Positions 25,865 to 33,513 of a stretch of 33,513 nucleotides of DNA are shown piece after piece (positions within the stretch are counted from its first letter, which is position 1; each line of letters begins with the position of its first letter). Source of the stretch: Flavobacteriales bacterium UBA6049 (lineage in GTDB: Bacteria; Bacteroidota; Bacteroidia; Flavobacteriales_G; Salibacteraceae). The notes beneath the pieces are model-generated. The model saw nothing but the letters and a program-made list of their open reading frames with translations, was not told the DNA's origin and searched no databases. Both the position numbers and the translations under genes were made by a program. The stretch spans positions 1-33,513 of the forward strand of contig DIYR01000111.1 of assembly GCA_002429085.1 (NCBI GenBank), written 5' to 3'.

Positions 25865-25872
25865 TAATTTTG
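25865..25872 (+). promoter_or_regulatory. Possible -7 promoter element for the small membrane protein gene
   Basis: TAATTTTG is an exact match to the Bacteroidota -7 consensus TAnnTTTG and sits 40 bases before the ATG at 25913, in the gap divergent from ruvB. No good TTTG -33 box lies at the expected distance, so support is partial. Confidence 0.35.
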
Positions 25873-25912
25873 TTGAACAATTTCCGTTGCAACTAATTTG
25901 AGTAATAGCACC

Positions 25913-26284
25913 ATGGTTGTAATTGTTCCTTTAGTTTACCTTTTCGGTTGTCTCGTATCTGGCGTAGTAATAAGTGCTTTGAGAAGACTTGCATTGTGGA
26001 AAGCAATTCTTCTATGTGTACTCTTTACTCCATTACTTGGTGGAATTATCTCAATGTACCTAAAAGCCAGACCAAAGGCCTATTGCATGCAACGTTATCT
26101 TCATTTTGAAGTAGGTAATGCATACCCGTATAGATCGGTTTGGACAAAAAAATATGGAGAACAAATTTGGGTTTACAGTGACCAAGTCTATAAACTACAC
26201 CCCAAAACGTTCAATAAGTACTTTTCTCAAGTAATAGACCAGCCTGAAGCAATTTCTTATCATCGGTCTTTTAAATCTCTGTAA
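25913..26284 (+). CDS. Small membrane protein of unknown function
   Basis: A 123-residue protein with two membrane helices near the N-terminus (about 1-21 and 30-50). A soluble C-terminal tail of about 70 residues follows, rich in aromatic and basic residues (YLHFEVGNAYPYRSVWTKKY). I recognise no family. ATG at 25913 is chosen; a TTG five codons upstream at 25898 is an alternative. It is divergent from ruvB, and its last 25 bases overlap the 3' end of the convergent gene at 26260-26955. It is the only plus-strand gene between queG and the oxidase operon. It is probably real given its coherent membrane topology and upstream -7-like element. Confidence 0.65.
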   Translation: MVVIVPLVYLFGCLVSGVVISALRRLALWKAILLCVLFTPLLGGIISMYLKARPKAYCMQRYLHFEVGNAYPYRSVWTKKYGEQIWVYSDQVYKLHPKTFNKYFSQVIDQPEAISYHRSFKSL

Positions 26285-26955
26285 ATGTCCGAGGCATAGA
26301 TTTTTAGCTTCAATACGTAAATTGGAGAATTCAATCTTGTTCTACTGAATCTATCACTTGACATTGCTAATCGATATCCCACTCCTGCACCAACACCAAC
26401 ATATTTAAATAATCTATACTGAGCCGTCATGTAAGGTTCATATAAGAATACAAACTCAGGATCTGTAGTCACATGATTCCAGTATCTATCCCAATAACTA
26501 TATTTTGCCCATCCACCACCAACAAGAACTAGAATGCTTATTTCCCACGGATCATCTTGGTAAAAAACATACTCTGCATAGGGAGCAAAGTATGATAAAT
26601 GATACTGAGCCCTTATATCATAGCTTTCGTTGATGTTAAAATCTGTTACCGTAAGCGTCTTATATATATCACTAGAAAGCCAATTGTAGCCAATACCGGC
26701 TTTAAAGGTATCATTGTAGTCTAGACCCAATTTAACACCAAATATACGTGCATAACGTGCTCCTATGAAGCTATTTCGACTATCAAACTTTGCATCCAAG
26801 GTTGCTTTATGCTGTAGACTTTCCTCAATCGCATCAAAAAACTGGGCATGACCTGATTGGCTAACTGAAAACAGTAACAAAAACAAACAAAAAATGCCCT
26901 CCAAACTGAAGGGCATTTTTGTAAAAGTCAATAATATATTCTTAGTGTTCACCAT
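26260..26955 (-). CDS. Predicted outer-membrane beta-barrel protein, function unknown
   Basis: A 231-residue protein with an N-terminal hydrophobic segment (about 15-38, ending SGHAQ) that looks like a signal peptide. After it come repeated amphipathic beta-strands (NSFIGARYARIFGVKLGLDY, FKAGIGYNWL, VGVGAGVGYRL), as in small outer-membrane barrels. The ATG at 26955 overlaps the coxA stop by 14 bases and supplies the lysines expected at the front of a signal peptide; an alternative ATG at 26916 (residue 14) lacks them. Either way, the terminator hairpin of the cox operon lies inside this coding sequence. It faces a small membrane protein gene with a 25-base tail overlap. No function can be assigned. 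Confidence 0.7.
   Translation of the reverse strand: MVNTKNILLTFTKMPFSLEGIFCLFLLLFSVSQSGHAQFFDAIEESLQHKATLDAKFDSRNSFIGARYARIFGVKLGLDYNDTFKAGIGYNWLSSDIYKTLTVTDFNINESYDIRAQYHLSYFAPYAEYVFYQDDPWEISILVLVGGGWAKYSYWDRYWNHVTTDPEFVFLYEPYMTAQYRLFKYVGVGAGVGYRLAMSSDRFSRTRLNSPIYVLKLKIYASDIYRDLKDR
26885..26920 (-). terminator. Terminator of the act-cox operon, inside the next coding region
   Basis: On the minus strand AAAAATGCCCT and AGGGCATTTTT form an 11-bp stem with a 9-base loop, followed by a T-rich tail (TTTTTTGTTTG). It lies about 22 bases after the coxA stop (26942), the expected place for ending the respiratory operon. It overlaps the signal-peptide codons of the barrel gene at 26260-26955. Confidence 0.85.
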
Positions 26956-28708
26956 CTACTTCACCTTCCTCTAAAGGAACGGTTTGAGGAACAAAATCAT
27001 CTTCTTTTCCGGGCTTAGAATAATCATACGCCCATCTATGCACAACAGGAAGAGCTCCAGGCCAATTTCCATGAATATGCTCTACAGGAGTTGTCCATTC
27101 TAGCGAGTTCGCTTGCCAAGGGTTTTGTGATGCCTTAGGACCTCTGAACATTGAATAGAAGAAATTAAAGAAGAACAAGATTTGCGCTGCAGAACCAATA
27201 ATGGCAAATACAGTAATAATCACGTTCATATCAATAAATGCATCAAACAATGGAAACTCTGAGTTTGTGTAATAACGTCTAGGAACACCTGCTAATCCCA
27301 TAAAGTGCATTGGGAAGAATACACCATAACCACTGATAAACGTCAACCAGAAATGTGCATAACCCAACTTCATGTTCATCATTCTTCCATACATTTTAGG
27401 GTACCAATGATAAACACCAGCAAACATCGCCAATACAGCAGAAAGTCCCATTACAATATGGAAGTGAGCAACAACGAAATAGGTATCATGTAAGTTGATA
27501 TCTAATGCCGAATCAGCTAAAATGATCCCAGTTAAACCACCAGATATAAATGTTGATACCATTCCTACTGAAAACATCATTGCCGGAGTAAATCGAATAT
27601 TTCCCTTCCACAACGTAGTGATGTAGTTGAATGCTTTTACCGCTGACGGAATAGCAATCAATAATGTAGTAAATGTAAATACAGCACCAATAAATGGATC
27701 CATACCTGTTACGAACATATGGTGACCCCATACAATGAAAGACAAGAAACCAATTGCTAAGATTGAACCAACCATTGCACGATAACCAAAGATTGGTTTA
27801 CGCGAATTATTTGCAATAATCTCAGAAGTCAGACCTAAAGCTGGTAACAAGATGATGTATACCTCTGGGTGCCCCAAGAACCAGAACAAGTGTTGGTATA
27901 AGATTGGTGAACCACCAGAGTTCTCAAGAGCTTCACCTGCCAAGTAGATATCCGAAAGGTAAAACGATGTACCAAACATTCTATCTAACATCAACAATAA
28001 CACACAACTCAACAACACTGGGAATGATAACAACCCTAAAATAGCTGTTACAAATAACGCCCAAACCGATAAGGGTAAACGCGTCATCTTCATTCCTTTT
28101 GTTCGAAGATTAATGATTGTTACGATGTAATTCAAACCACCAATCAATGAACTTGCTATGAAAAGTGCCATACTAATAATCCAAAGGGTCATCCCCATTC
28201 CTGATCCAGGTATAGCTTGAGGCAATGCTGATAATGGCGGGTAAACAGTCCAACCTGCTGATGCTGGTCCAGACTCAACGAACAATGAGCACAACATGAT
28301 AACTGACGCACCAGCAAATAACCAGTATGAAAGCATATTCATGAAACCACTTGCCATGTCACGTGCTCCAATTTGCAATGGAATTAACAAGTTCGCAAAA
28401 GTTCCACTTAAACCTGCTGTTAACAAGAAGAATACCATTATAGTCCCGTGAATAGTACCTAATGCTAAATACATATTCGGATCTAACACTCCACCTGGAG
28501 CCCATTTTTCACCTAAGAAAAATGATAAGATTTTAAAGCTTTCACCCGGGTAAGCCAATTGTAAACGGAATAAAACCGACATTAACATCCCGATGGTAGC
28601 CATGAACATTCCCGTCACCAAGAACTGCTTCGCGATCATCTTATGATCATGCGAAAACAAATATTTTGTTACGAAAGTCTCTTTGTGTGCGTGCGCTCCC
28701 ATATCCAA
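26942..28708 (-). CDS. coxA: Cytochrome c oxidase subunit I (aa3-type)
   Basis: Catalytic inner-membrane subunit that reduces oxygen to water and pumps protons. The 588-residue protein has about 12 membrane helices plus a C-terminal tail. Visible ligands are His87 and His417 for heme a, His415 for heme a3, His280 with Tyr284 (GHPEVY, the cross-linked pair) and His329-His330 for CuB. The D-channel Glu282 and K-channel Lys358 (IPSAVKAF) place it in the A1 class; the usual threonine of the K-channel TGIK is Ser355. His407-Asp408 (HDTYFVVAHFH) are the magnesium-site residues. It lies 17 bases after coxB and is the last gene of the Act-Cox operon. Confidence 0.97.
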   Translation of the reverse strand: MDMGAHAHKETFVTKYLFSHDHKMIAKQFLVTGMFMATIGMLMSVLFRLQLAYPGESFKILSFFLGEKWAPGGVLDPNMYLALGTIHGTIMVFFLLTAGLSGTFANLLIPLQIGARDMASGFMNMLSYWLFAGASVIMLCSLFVESGPASAGWTVYPPLSALPQAIPGSGMGMTLWIISMALFIASSLIGGLNYIVTIINLRTKGMKMTRLPLSVWALFVTAILGLLSFPVLLSCVLLLMLDRMFGTSFYLSDIYLAGEALENSGGSPILYQHLFWFLGHPEVYIILLPALGLTSEIIANNSRKPIFGYRAMVGSILAIGFLSFIVWGHHMFVTGMDPFIGAVFTFTTLLIAIPSAVKAFNYITTLWKGNIRFTPAMMFSVGMVSTFISGGLTGIILADSALDINLHDTYFVVAHFHIVMGLSAVLAMFAGVYHWYPKMYGRMMNMKLGYAHFWLTFISGYGVFFPMHFMGLAGVPRRYYTNSEFPLFDAFIDMNVIITVFAIIGSAAQILFFFNFFYSMFRGPKASQNPWQANSLEWTTPVEHIHGNWPGALPVVHRWAYDYSKPGKEDDFVPQTVPLEEGEVDGEH

Positions 28709-28725
28709 ATAATTCCTTTATTGGT

Positions 28726-29916
28726 TTACTTCTGAGCTAATTGCTCATTTGATTGATTTCTTGCTTCTGCTGTTTCAACACTTGTAAAGCGAGGTTGTTC
28801 AGCCAACCACTTATTGTAGTCTTCTTCACTCTCAACAATGATATCCATTTGCATGTTGTAGTGTGCAGCACCACAAATCTTGTTACATAACAAGATGTAG
28901 TTGAAATCAGGATTTCCTGTTTTCAAACGCATATCAGCAGTTGTAATCGTTGGAGTAAAGTGAAATTCTGTAGTTGTACCAGGAACACAGTTCATTTGTG
29001 CTCTGAAATGTGGCATGTAAGCACTATGAATAACGTCTTGAGATCTGAACTGGAAGTTAACAGGCTTTCCTACTGGAACGTGAAACTCAACTTTCACAAG
29101 TTTATCATCATCACCAGTTTTGAACATTTCAACTTTATTCTTTCTACTATATCCATTGATTTTAGCAAGTTGACGCTCTTTACGTGCAATTTTCTCTGTC
29201 AATTCTTCTTCTTTCAAACCACCTACAGGAACAGTTGGTAATTGCTCATTCAACTTAACGATCTCTTCTTTAATCTCGTCTTGACGAGTTTTAATCGTTT
29301 CAGGAGTAATCAAACCAAGTGGATTAGTAGTATTGATGAAGTTAATATTAGCATCTCCTAACTTGTTATCATCTCCTGCATAACGAGCAGTCCAACCAAA
29401 TTGCTGAGAATACAATTCTATATTAATACCATCCTCCGGTGCTTCTCCTGTTATATCATTCCAAGCTGATAGACCGTAAATAATAATTACAGCCAATACA
29501 ATTGCCGGGAAAGTTGTCCAGATTAACTCTAACTTATTATTGTGAGTAATAAAGTCTGCTCTATGGTTCGGTCTCCAGTAATACTTACTTGCGAAGTAGA
29601 ACAATAGAATATGAGTAATTGTAAACGCAGTAATAATAATTACCCAGTTAAAATTCAATACAGTATCGATTGTTGCACCGTGTTCACTTGCTGCTTCTGG
29701 CAACAAAGCCGGTCCGTACTTCATTCCTAACCAAATAAAGAATGCGAAGTAAGCCACTCCAAAAACCAACCACAGCTTTGCGCGTTGACGATTGCTTTTG
29801 TATTCAATACGATCTTGGTTGTTGCCGCTAAGCTTACCCGTTATTTCAAATACTCGTACTAGTTGTACTAACGCAACAAGTACTAAAACTGCTAATAATC
29901 CAAATAGTATTTCCAT
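28726..29916 (-). CDS. coxB: Cytochrome c oxidase subunit II
   Basis: Carries the CuA centre that receives electrons from cytochrome c and passes them to subunit I. The 396-residue protein has four hydrophobic segments (about 1-20, 47-64, 87-108, 131-150), two more than the classical subunit. After them comes a cupredoxin domain split by a charged, coiled-coil-like insertion (about 203-262). CuA ligands are His297, Cys344, Cys348, His352 and Met355 (CNKICGAAHYNM). The position that is normally Glu (CxExC) is Lys346. There is no fused heme c domain, consistent with the separate cytochrome c subunit ActE in the operon. It lies 18 bases after actF. Confidence 0.96.
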   Translation of the reverse strand: MEILFGLLAVLVLVALVQLVRVFEITGKLSGNNQDRIEYKSNRQRAKLWLVFGVAYFAFFIWLGMKYGPALLPEAASEHGATIDTVLNFNWVIIITAFTITHILLFYFASKYYWRPNHRADFITHNNKLELIWTTFPAIVLAVIIIYGLSAWNDITGEAPEDGINIELYSQQFGWTARYAGDDNKLGDANINFINTTNPLGLITPETIKTRQDEIKEEIVKLNEQLPTVPVGGLKEEELTEKIARKERQLAKINGYSRKNKVEMFKTGDDDKLVKVEFHVPVGKPVNFQFRSQDVIHSAYMPHFRAQMNCVPGTTTEFHFTPTITTADMRLKTGNPDFNYILLCNKICGAAHYNMQMDIIVESEEDYNKWLAEQPRFTSVETAEARNQSNEQLAQK

Positions 29917-29934
29917 CGTGATCTATTCGCTTTC

Positions 29935-31110
29935 TTAGTTGATATGGTGGTGTAAACTTTCGTCCAACAATGCATGGTGTTTTACCATCAATGGAGCCTT
30001 AGTCAATGCATTAAACACAACGAATAAGAACAATCCTAAGTAACCCAACATAAATCCAATTTCAAAGATTCCAATAACACCTTCATCTTTCATTGTTCCT
30101 GGAGTTACCAAAAAGAATACGTCCATCCAGTGACCAAAGAAAATAATCACACAAACAAAAGAAAGAATACCAGCATGCTTTTTCATGTCCTTAGACATTA
30201 ATAACAACATAGGTATAATGAAGTTTATTAAAACCATTGCGAAGTAAGGAACAGTGTAATCCTCGATTCTCGCCATGTAATAAGTTACCTCTTCTGGAAT
30301 GTTTGAATACCAGATTAACATGAACTGAGAGAACCATAAGTACGTCCATAAGAAAGACACACCGAAAACCCATTTCCCCATATCATGAATGTGGCTTGGA
30401 TTAACTTCTGGCAAGTACCCCTTAGATTTTAACCATAGGGTTAATAACAATACCATGATCATTCCGCTGATCCACATTCCTGAGAAGATATACCATCCAT
30501 ACAATGTAGAGAACCAGTGAGGATCTAATGACATCAACCAATCCCATGATGCAATAACAGATGTGTATCCAAAGAAGATTAAGAAAATGGCAGAGAACAC
30601 TCTATTTCTCTTAAAGAATCCAACTGTATCACCAGTAGCATCTTCTTGTAAACTTCTTTTTCTAAACATTAATGTCATTAACACATATACTGCTAAAAAC
30701 ACAACCGTTCTACCAATCCAAAACGGAATGTTCAAATAAGCGGCCTTTCCCTCAATAAGGTAGTCACCTGGTGCATGCATCCAATGATACAAGTGGTTCA
30801 TTCCGAACGCAGAAGCCAAAATCACCAATAACATTAATCCTGCTCCTACTGGAACGAACATACTTACTGCTTCAAAAATTCTCTTAAATACAACACCCCA
30901 ACCAGCTTGTGCTGCAGCACTTACCGCAATAAAGAATGTTGCTGTTAACCCAATTCCGAAGAAAAACCATCCGTTGATTAACGTACTTGCCCAAATACGT
31001 TGTCCAGTGATGGATGGGTCAATAATTCCGTAAATAAGCGATAATACTCCGATACCCATGAGGCCGAAGAATATCTTTTTAGACTTGCTTGTAAATGTAA
31101 ATTGCTCCAT
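29935..31110 (-). CDS. actF: Alternative complex III membrane subunit ActF
   Basis: Quinol:cytochrome c oxidoreductase membrane subunit, related in fold to ActC/NrfD. The 391-residue protein has about ten membrane helices, beginning after a short basic N-terminus (MEQFTFTSKSKK). Segments such as YHWMHAPGDYLIEGKAAYLN and SWDWLMSLDPHWFSTLYGWY are typical of ActF. It sits between actE and coxB, 12 bases after the actE stop, as in Bacteroidota ACIII operons. In the resolved Flavobacterium johnsoniae ACIII-aa3 supercomplex, ActF is part of the membrane module beside ActC. Confidence 0.93.
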   Translation of the reverse strand: MEQFTFTSKSKKIFFGLMGIGVLSLIYGIIDPSITGQRIWASTLINGWFFFGIGLTATFFIAVSAAAQAGWGVVFKRIFEAVSMFVPVGAGLMLLVILASAFGMNHLYHWMHAPGDYLIEGKAAYLNIPFWIGRTVVFLAVYVLMTLMFRKRSLQEDATGDTVGFFKRNRVFSAIFLIFFGYTSVIASWDWLMSLDPHWFSTLYGWYIFSGMWISGMIMVLLLTLWLKSKGYLPEVNPSHIHDMGKWVFGVSFLWTYLWFSQFMLIWYSNIPEEVTYYMARIEDYTVPYFAMVLINFIIPMLLLMSKDMKKHAGILSFVCVIIFFGHWMDVFFLVTPGTMKDEGVIGIFEIGFMLGYLGLFLFVVFNALTKAPLMVKHHALLDESLHHHIN

Positions 31111-31122
31111 GTCTTATCGCTC

Positions 31123-31779
31123 TTACATAGAAGCCGTCATCTCTTCAGACGACCCTTCATTAGATTCAGGTTGAGTAATTTCTTCGTTTCCTTCAGGCTT
31201 AGCAGCATGCATTGCATCTAAGTCTTTCCCTTGAAGTTTTTGGATATAGTATACCAACTTCCAACGATCTTCTTGAGAAATCTGAGCTGCATGAGATCCC
31301 ATCAATCCTTTACCATACGTAATAGAATGGAAAATCTTACCTTCAGATAAATCTTTCAAACGCCCATCATATGGAGGTGGAGGTCCAGGCCATCTTGGAT
31401 TATTAGCAACAGAACCGTCACCTTGGCCACTTTTACCATGACACTGTATACAGAACTTGCTATAAATCTCTTTACCTTCAGACAACACTTCTTTGTTGTA
31501 CGCCAAAGGATTCTTTAGATCTGTACCTGCCGCTTCATATCCCTCTGTTGTATTCGGGTAAGGATACGGCATAAACCCACGTGGGATTGTATTCTCTACC
31601 GGCTTGCGCGTAGCCATGCTATCAGCATAAAAACTACTTTCAGAATAGGCCTCTATTGCTTGGGTACGATACATATCAGGCATGTATTCATATCCCGGAC
31701 TATTTGGATCTGAAGTGCAAGACGACATTACTGACGCTACACTTACAGCTGCAACTATTGCTATCGATAACTTCTTCAT
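31123..31779 (-). CDS. actE: Alternative complex III mono-heme cytochrome c lipoprotein ActE
   Basis: A 218-residue lipoprotein with signal peptide and lipobox MSSC (lipidated Cys21). It has a single class I cytochrome c domain with heme motif CIQCH (Cys110, Cys113, His114) and likely axial Met160 (GKGLMGSH). A C-terminal tail rich in Glu, Ser and Asn follows. ActE carries electrons from the ACIII iron-sulfur/heme subunits toward the oxidase on the periplasmic side. It lies two bases after actD, so translation is tightly linked. Confidence 0.95.
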   Translation of the reverse strand: MKKLSIAIVAAVSVASVMSSCTSDPNSPGYEYMPDMYRTQAIEAYSESSFYADSMATRKPVENTIPRGFMPYPYPNTTEGYEAAGTDLKNPLAYNKEVLSEGKEIYSKFCIQCHGKSGQGDGSVANNPRWPGPPPPYDGRLKDLSEGKIFHSITYGKGLMGSHAAQISQEDRWKLVYYIQKLQGKDLDAMHAAKPEGNEEITQPESNEGSSEEMTASM

Positions 31780-31781
31780 GC

Positions 31782-32333
31782 TTAGATGAATTTAGTAATG
31801 CGTTCTTTTTCAAAAATTTCAACTACCCCAGTGTCTTTCAACATATTCTTTAGATCTTCTAAAGAATGACTTGCATTTTCTTCTGGCGAAAGCTCAACCG
31901 CAAAGTGATCATCTGTTGTACGAGGATGAGGATTTCTTGCTGGCATACCTGGTAAGGTCATGTTACGCAAGAAATATGTAATTGCCATCCCATGACCTGC
32001 ACTCAATACAGTGAATTCGAAAATTACTGGAACAAATGCTGACATATTCTGCAAGAACGTCATGTTTGGTTTCCCACCTATGTTCATCGGCCAATCGATG
32101 ATCATGAAATAGTTAATTCCAATGATTGCCATCATCATACCCGTTAAACCATACATGAACGCACAAATTGCTAAACGTGTCCATTTCATGCCCAATACAT
32201 CTTCTAAACCGTGAATTGGGAACGGTGAGTAAGCATCGTTTACTTTCACACCTTTAGATTGCATGGCTTTAATTCCATCTATCATGATGTCATCATCGTT
32301 GTACAATCCGTATAAAAATTTCTGCTTCGTCAT
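31782..32333 (-). CDS. actD: Alternative complex III subunit ActD (DUF3341)
   Basis: A 183-residue protein with a soluble N-terminal domain (MTKQKFLYGLYNDDDIMIDG) followed by two membrane helices (about 62-80 and 100-125). The DUF3341 region includes YSPFPIHGLEDVLGMK. ActD packs beside ActC in the membrane part of the complex and binds no cofactor. ATG at 32333 is chosen; the frame is open to 32405, but that would overlap the end of actC and add residues not found in the family. The gap to actC is 13 bases. Confidence 0.95.
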   Translation of the reverse strand: MTKQKFLYGLYNDDDIMIDGIKAMQSKGVKVNDAYSPFPIHGLEDVLGMKWTRLAICAFMYGLTGMMMAIIGINYFMIIDWPMNIGGKPNMTFLQNMSAFVPVIFEFTVLSAGHGMAITYFLRNMTLPGMPARNPHPRTTDDHFAVELSPEENASHSLEDLKNMLKDTGVVEIFEKERITKFI

Positions 32334-32346
32334 TGTTATTCGGGAT

Positions 32347-33513
32347 TTAGGCAGCGATTTCTTCTTTCTTAATATCTTTTCTATTCTCGTCTCTGTAAGC
32401 CTCACCTGAAGACTTCAAGATTGATTTCAATTCATTCAATGCCAATACTGGGAAGAAACGAGTAAATAACAAGAACAAAGTGAAGAACAAACCGATAGTT
32501 CCAACAAATACACCTATATCTACCCAAGTTGGGTGGAACCAAGTCCAGTTAGCCGGAATATAATCACGGTGTAGAGAGGTAACGATAATTACGAAACGCT
32601 CAAACCACATACCGATGTTTACGAAAATTGATAGGATGAATGATGCCACTAAGCTAGTTCTCAATTTACGGAACCAGAAGAACTGTGGCGTAATTACGTT
32701 ACATGTCATCATTGACCAGTATGACCATGCATAAGGCCCAGAGAATCGGTTGATGAATGCGTACGATTCATATTCCACACCCGAGTACCAAGAAATGAAC
32801 AACTCAGATAAATAAGCGATACCAACCATTGAACCCGTAACCACAATTACGATATTCATTAACTCAATGTGCTGGAAAGTAATGTAACGCTCAAAGTGCA
32901 ATACTTTACGTGTAATCAACAGTAGTGTTTGTACCATCGCGAATCCTGAGAAGATCGCACCTGCCACGAAATATGGAGGGAAAATTGTTGTATGCCATCC
33001 TGGAATAACAGACGTTGCAAAGTCCATTGATACAATCGAGTGAACCGAGAATACAAGTGGAGTTGCTAAACCTGCTAATACTAATGAAACTTCTTCAAAA
33101 CGAATCCAAGCTTTTGCGTTACCCGTCCATCCAAAACTCAATAAACCATAAACTTTCTTAGCTATTGGACCTTTCGCTCTATCACGAATCGTAGCGAAAT
33201 CAGGAATTAGACCAATGTACCAGAATACTAGTGATACAGAGAAATAAGTCGAAATCGCAAATACATCCCATAATAGAGGTGAGTTAAAGTTTACCCATAA
33301 AGAACCAAATTGGTTAGGAATAGGCATTACCCAATAACTCATCCAGATACGTCCCATGTGAATACCTGGGAACAATGCAGCCATCATTACGGCAAAAATT
33401 GTCATTGCTTCTGCAGCACGGTTAATTGCCATACGCCACTTCTGACGGAACAATAACAAAACGGCTGAGATTAGGGTACCAGCGTGACCAATACCTACCC
33501 ACCATACAAAGTT
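32347..33513 (-). CDS. actC: Alternative complex III quinone-binding subunit ActC (NrfD family), N-terminus beyond window
   Basis: NrfD/PsrC-family membrane subunit expected to hold a menaquinol-binding site. The frame is open to the window edge: the first codons (33513-33460) read NFVWWVGIGHAGTLISAV and continue into LLLFRQKWRMAINRAAEAMT. The gene therefore starts beyond position 33513, and the apparent internal starts are not real. About 388 residues are visible, with eight or so membrane helices and a charged C-terminal tail (GEAYRDENRKDIKKEEIAA). WVGIGHAGTLISA is a typical ActC helix. actA and actB are expected upstream, outside the window. Confidence 0.95.
   Translation of the reverse strand, partial: NFVWWVGIGHAGTLISAVLLLFRQKWRMAINRAAEAMTIFAVMMAALFPGIHMGRIWMSYWVMPIPNQFGSLWVNFNSPLLWDVFAISTYFSVSLVFWYIGLIPDFATIRDRAKGPIAKKVYGLLSFGWTGNAKAWIRFEEVSLVLAGLATPLVFSVHSIVSMDFATSVIPGWHTTIFPPYFVAGAIFSGFAMVQTLLLITRKVLHFERYITFQHIELMNIVIVVTGSMVGIAYLSELFISWYSGVEYESYAFINRFSGPYAWSYWSMMTCNVITPQFFWFRKLRTSLVASFILSIFVNIGMWFERFVIIVTSLHRDYIPANWTWFHPTWVDIGVFVGTIGLFFTLFLLFTRFFPVLALNELKSILKSSGEAYRDENRKDIKKEEIAA

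Noticed and set aside
33400..33459. Possible start of the NrfD-like gene at 33459
   Set aside because: The frame continues in-family to the window edge, so this codon is internal and the gene is truncated by the window.
1..33513. CRISPR array, insertion sequence, prophage or tRNA genes
   Set aside because: No regularly spaced repeats, transposase or integrase motifs, or cloverleaf-like sequences were found; all long stretches are accounted for by core genes.

Overview
The window is a stretch of a Bacteroidota chromosome, most likely a marine flavobacterium-like lineage (Flavobacteriia or the Cryomorphaceae/Crocinitomicaceae type). The evidence is a SprA type IX secretion system (T9SS) translocon, three secreted proteins with T9SS C-terminal sorting domains, Bacteroidota-type TonB proteins, a DUF6029 barrel, and an alternative complex III (Act) cluster joined to an aa3-type cytochrome oxidase. 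Base composition is AT-rich, genes are tightly packed, and Shine-Dalgarno sequences are weak or absent. I see no mobile element, CRISPR array, tRNA or rRNA.

Region 1 (1-14438, minus strand) reads maeB, ruvA, sprA, gcvH, vanZ-like, two tonB-like genes, a terminator, deoC and a RemB/Wzi-like barrel gene cut by the window edge. The dominant gene is sprA (7.4 kb), which starts with TTG. The genes from maeB to vanZ-like overlap or lie close together and look co-transcribed.

Region 2 (14533-23839) is mostly plus strand and is the most interesting part. A sirtuin without zinc-binding cysteines is followed by two large T9SS-exported proteins with Omp28 (thioredoxin-fold) domains; in the first the CxxC pair is replaced by SxxS. 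After a convergent T9SS substrate with four cysteines comes a tight three-gene operon: a TlpA-like thioredoxin, a DUF6029 outer-membrane barrel and an Omp28 lipoprotein with CPNC. Together they suggest an uncharacterised envelope and cell-surface thiol/disulfide module. That is inference from folds and gene order, not demonstrated function.

Region 3 (23892-26955) holds queG and ruvB (4-base overlap) on the minus strand, a small membrane protein on the plus strand, and a minus-strand outer-membrane barrel gene. The coding start of that barrel gene contains the terminator hairpin of the oxidase operon.

Region 4 (26942-33513, minus strand) is a respiratory operon: actC (5' end beyond the window), actD, actE, actF, coxB, coxA. 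Alternative complex III oxidises menaquinol and passes electrons through cytochrome c to the aa3 oxidase, which reduces oxygen. actA and actB would be expected just beyond position 33513.
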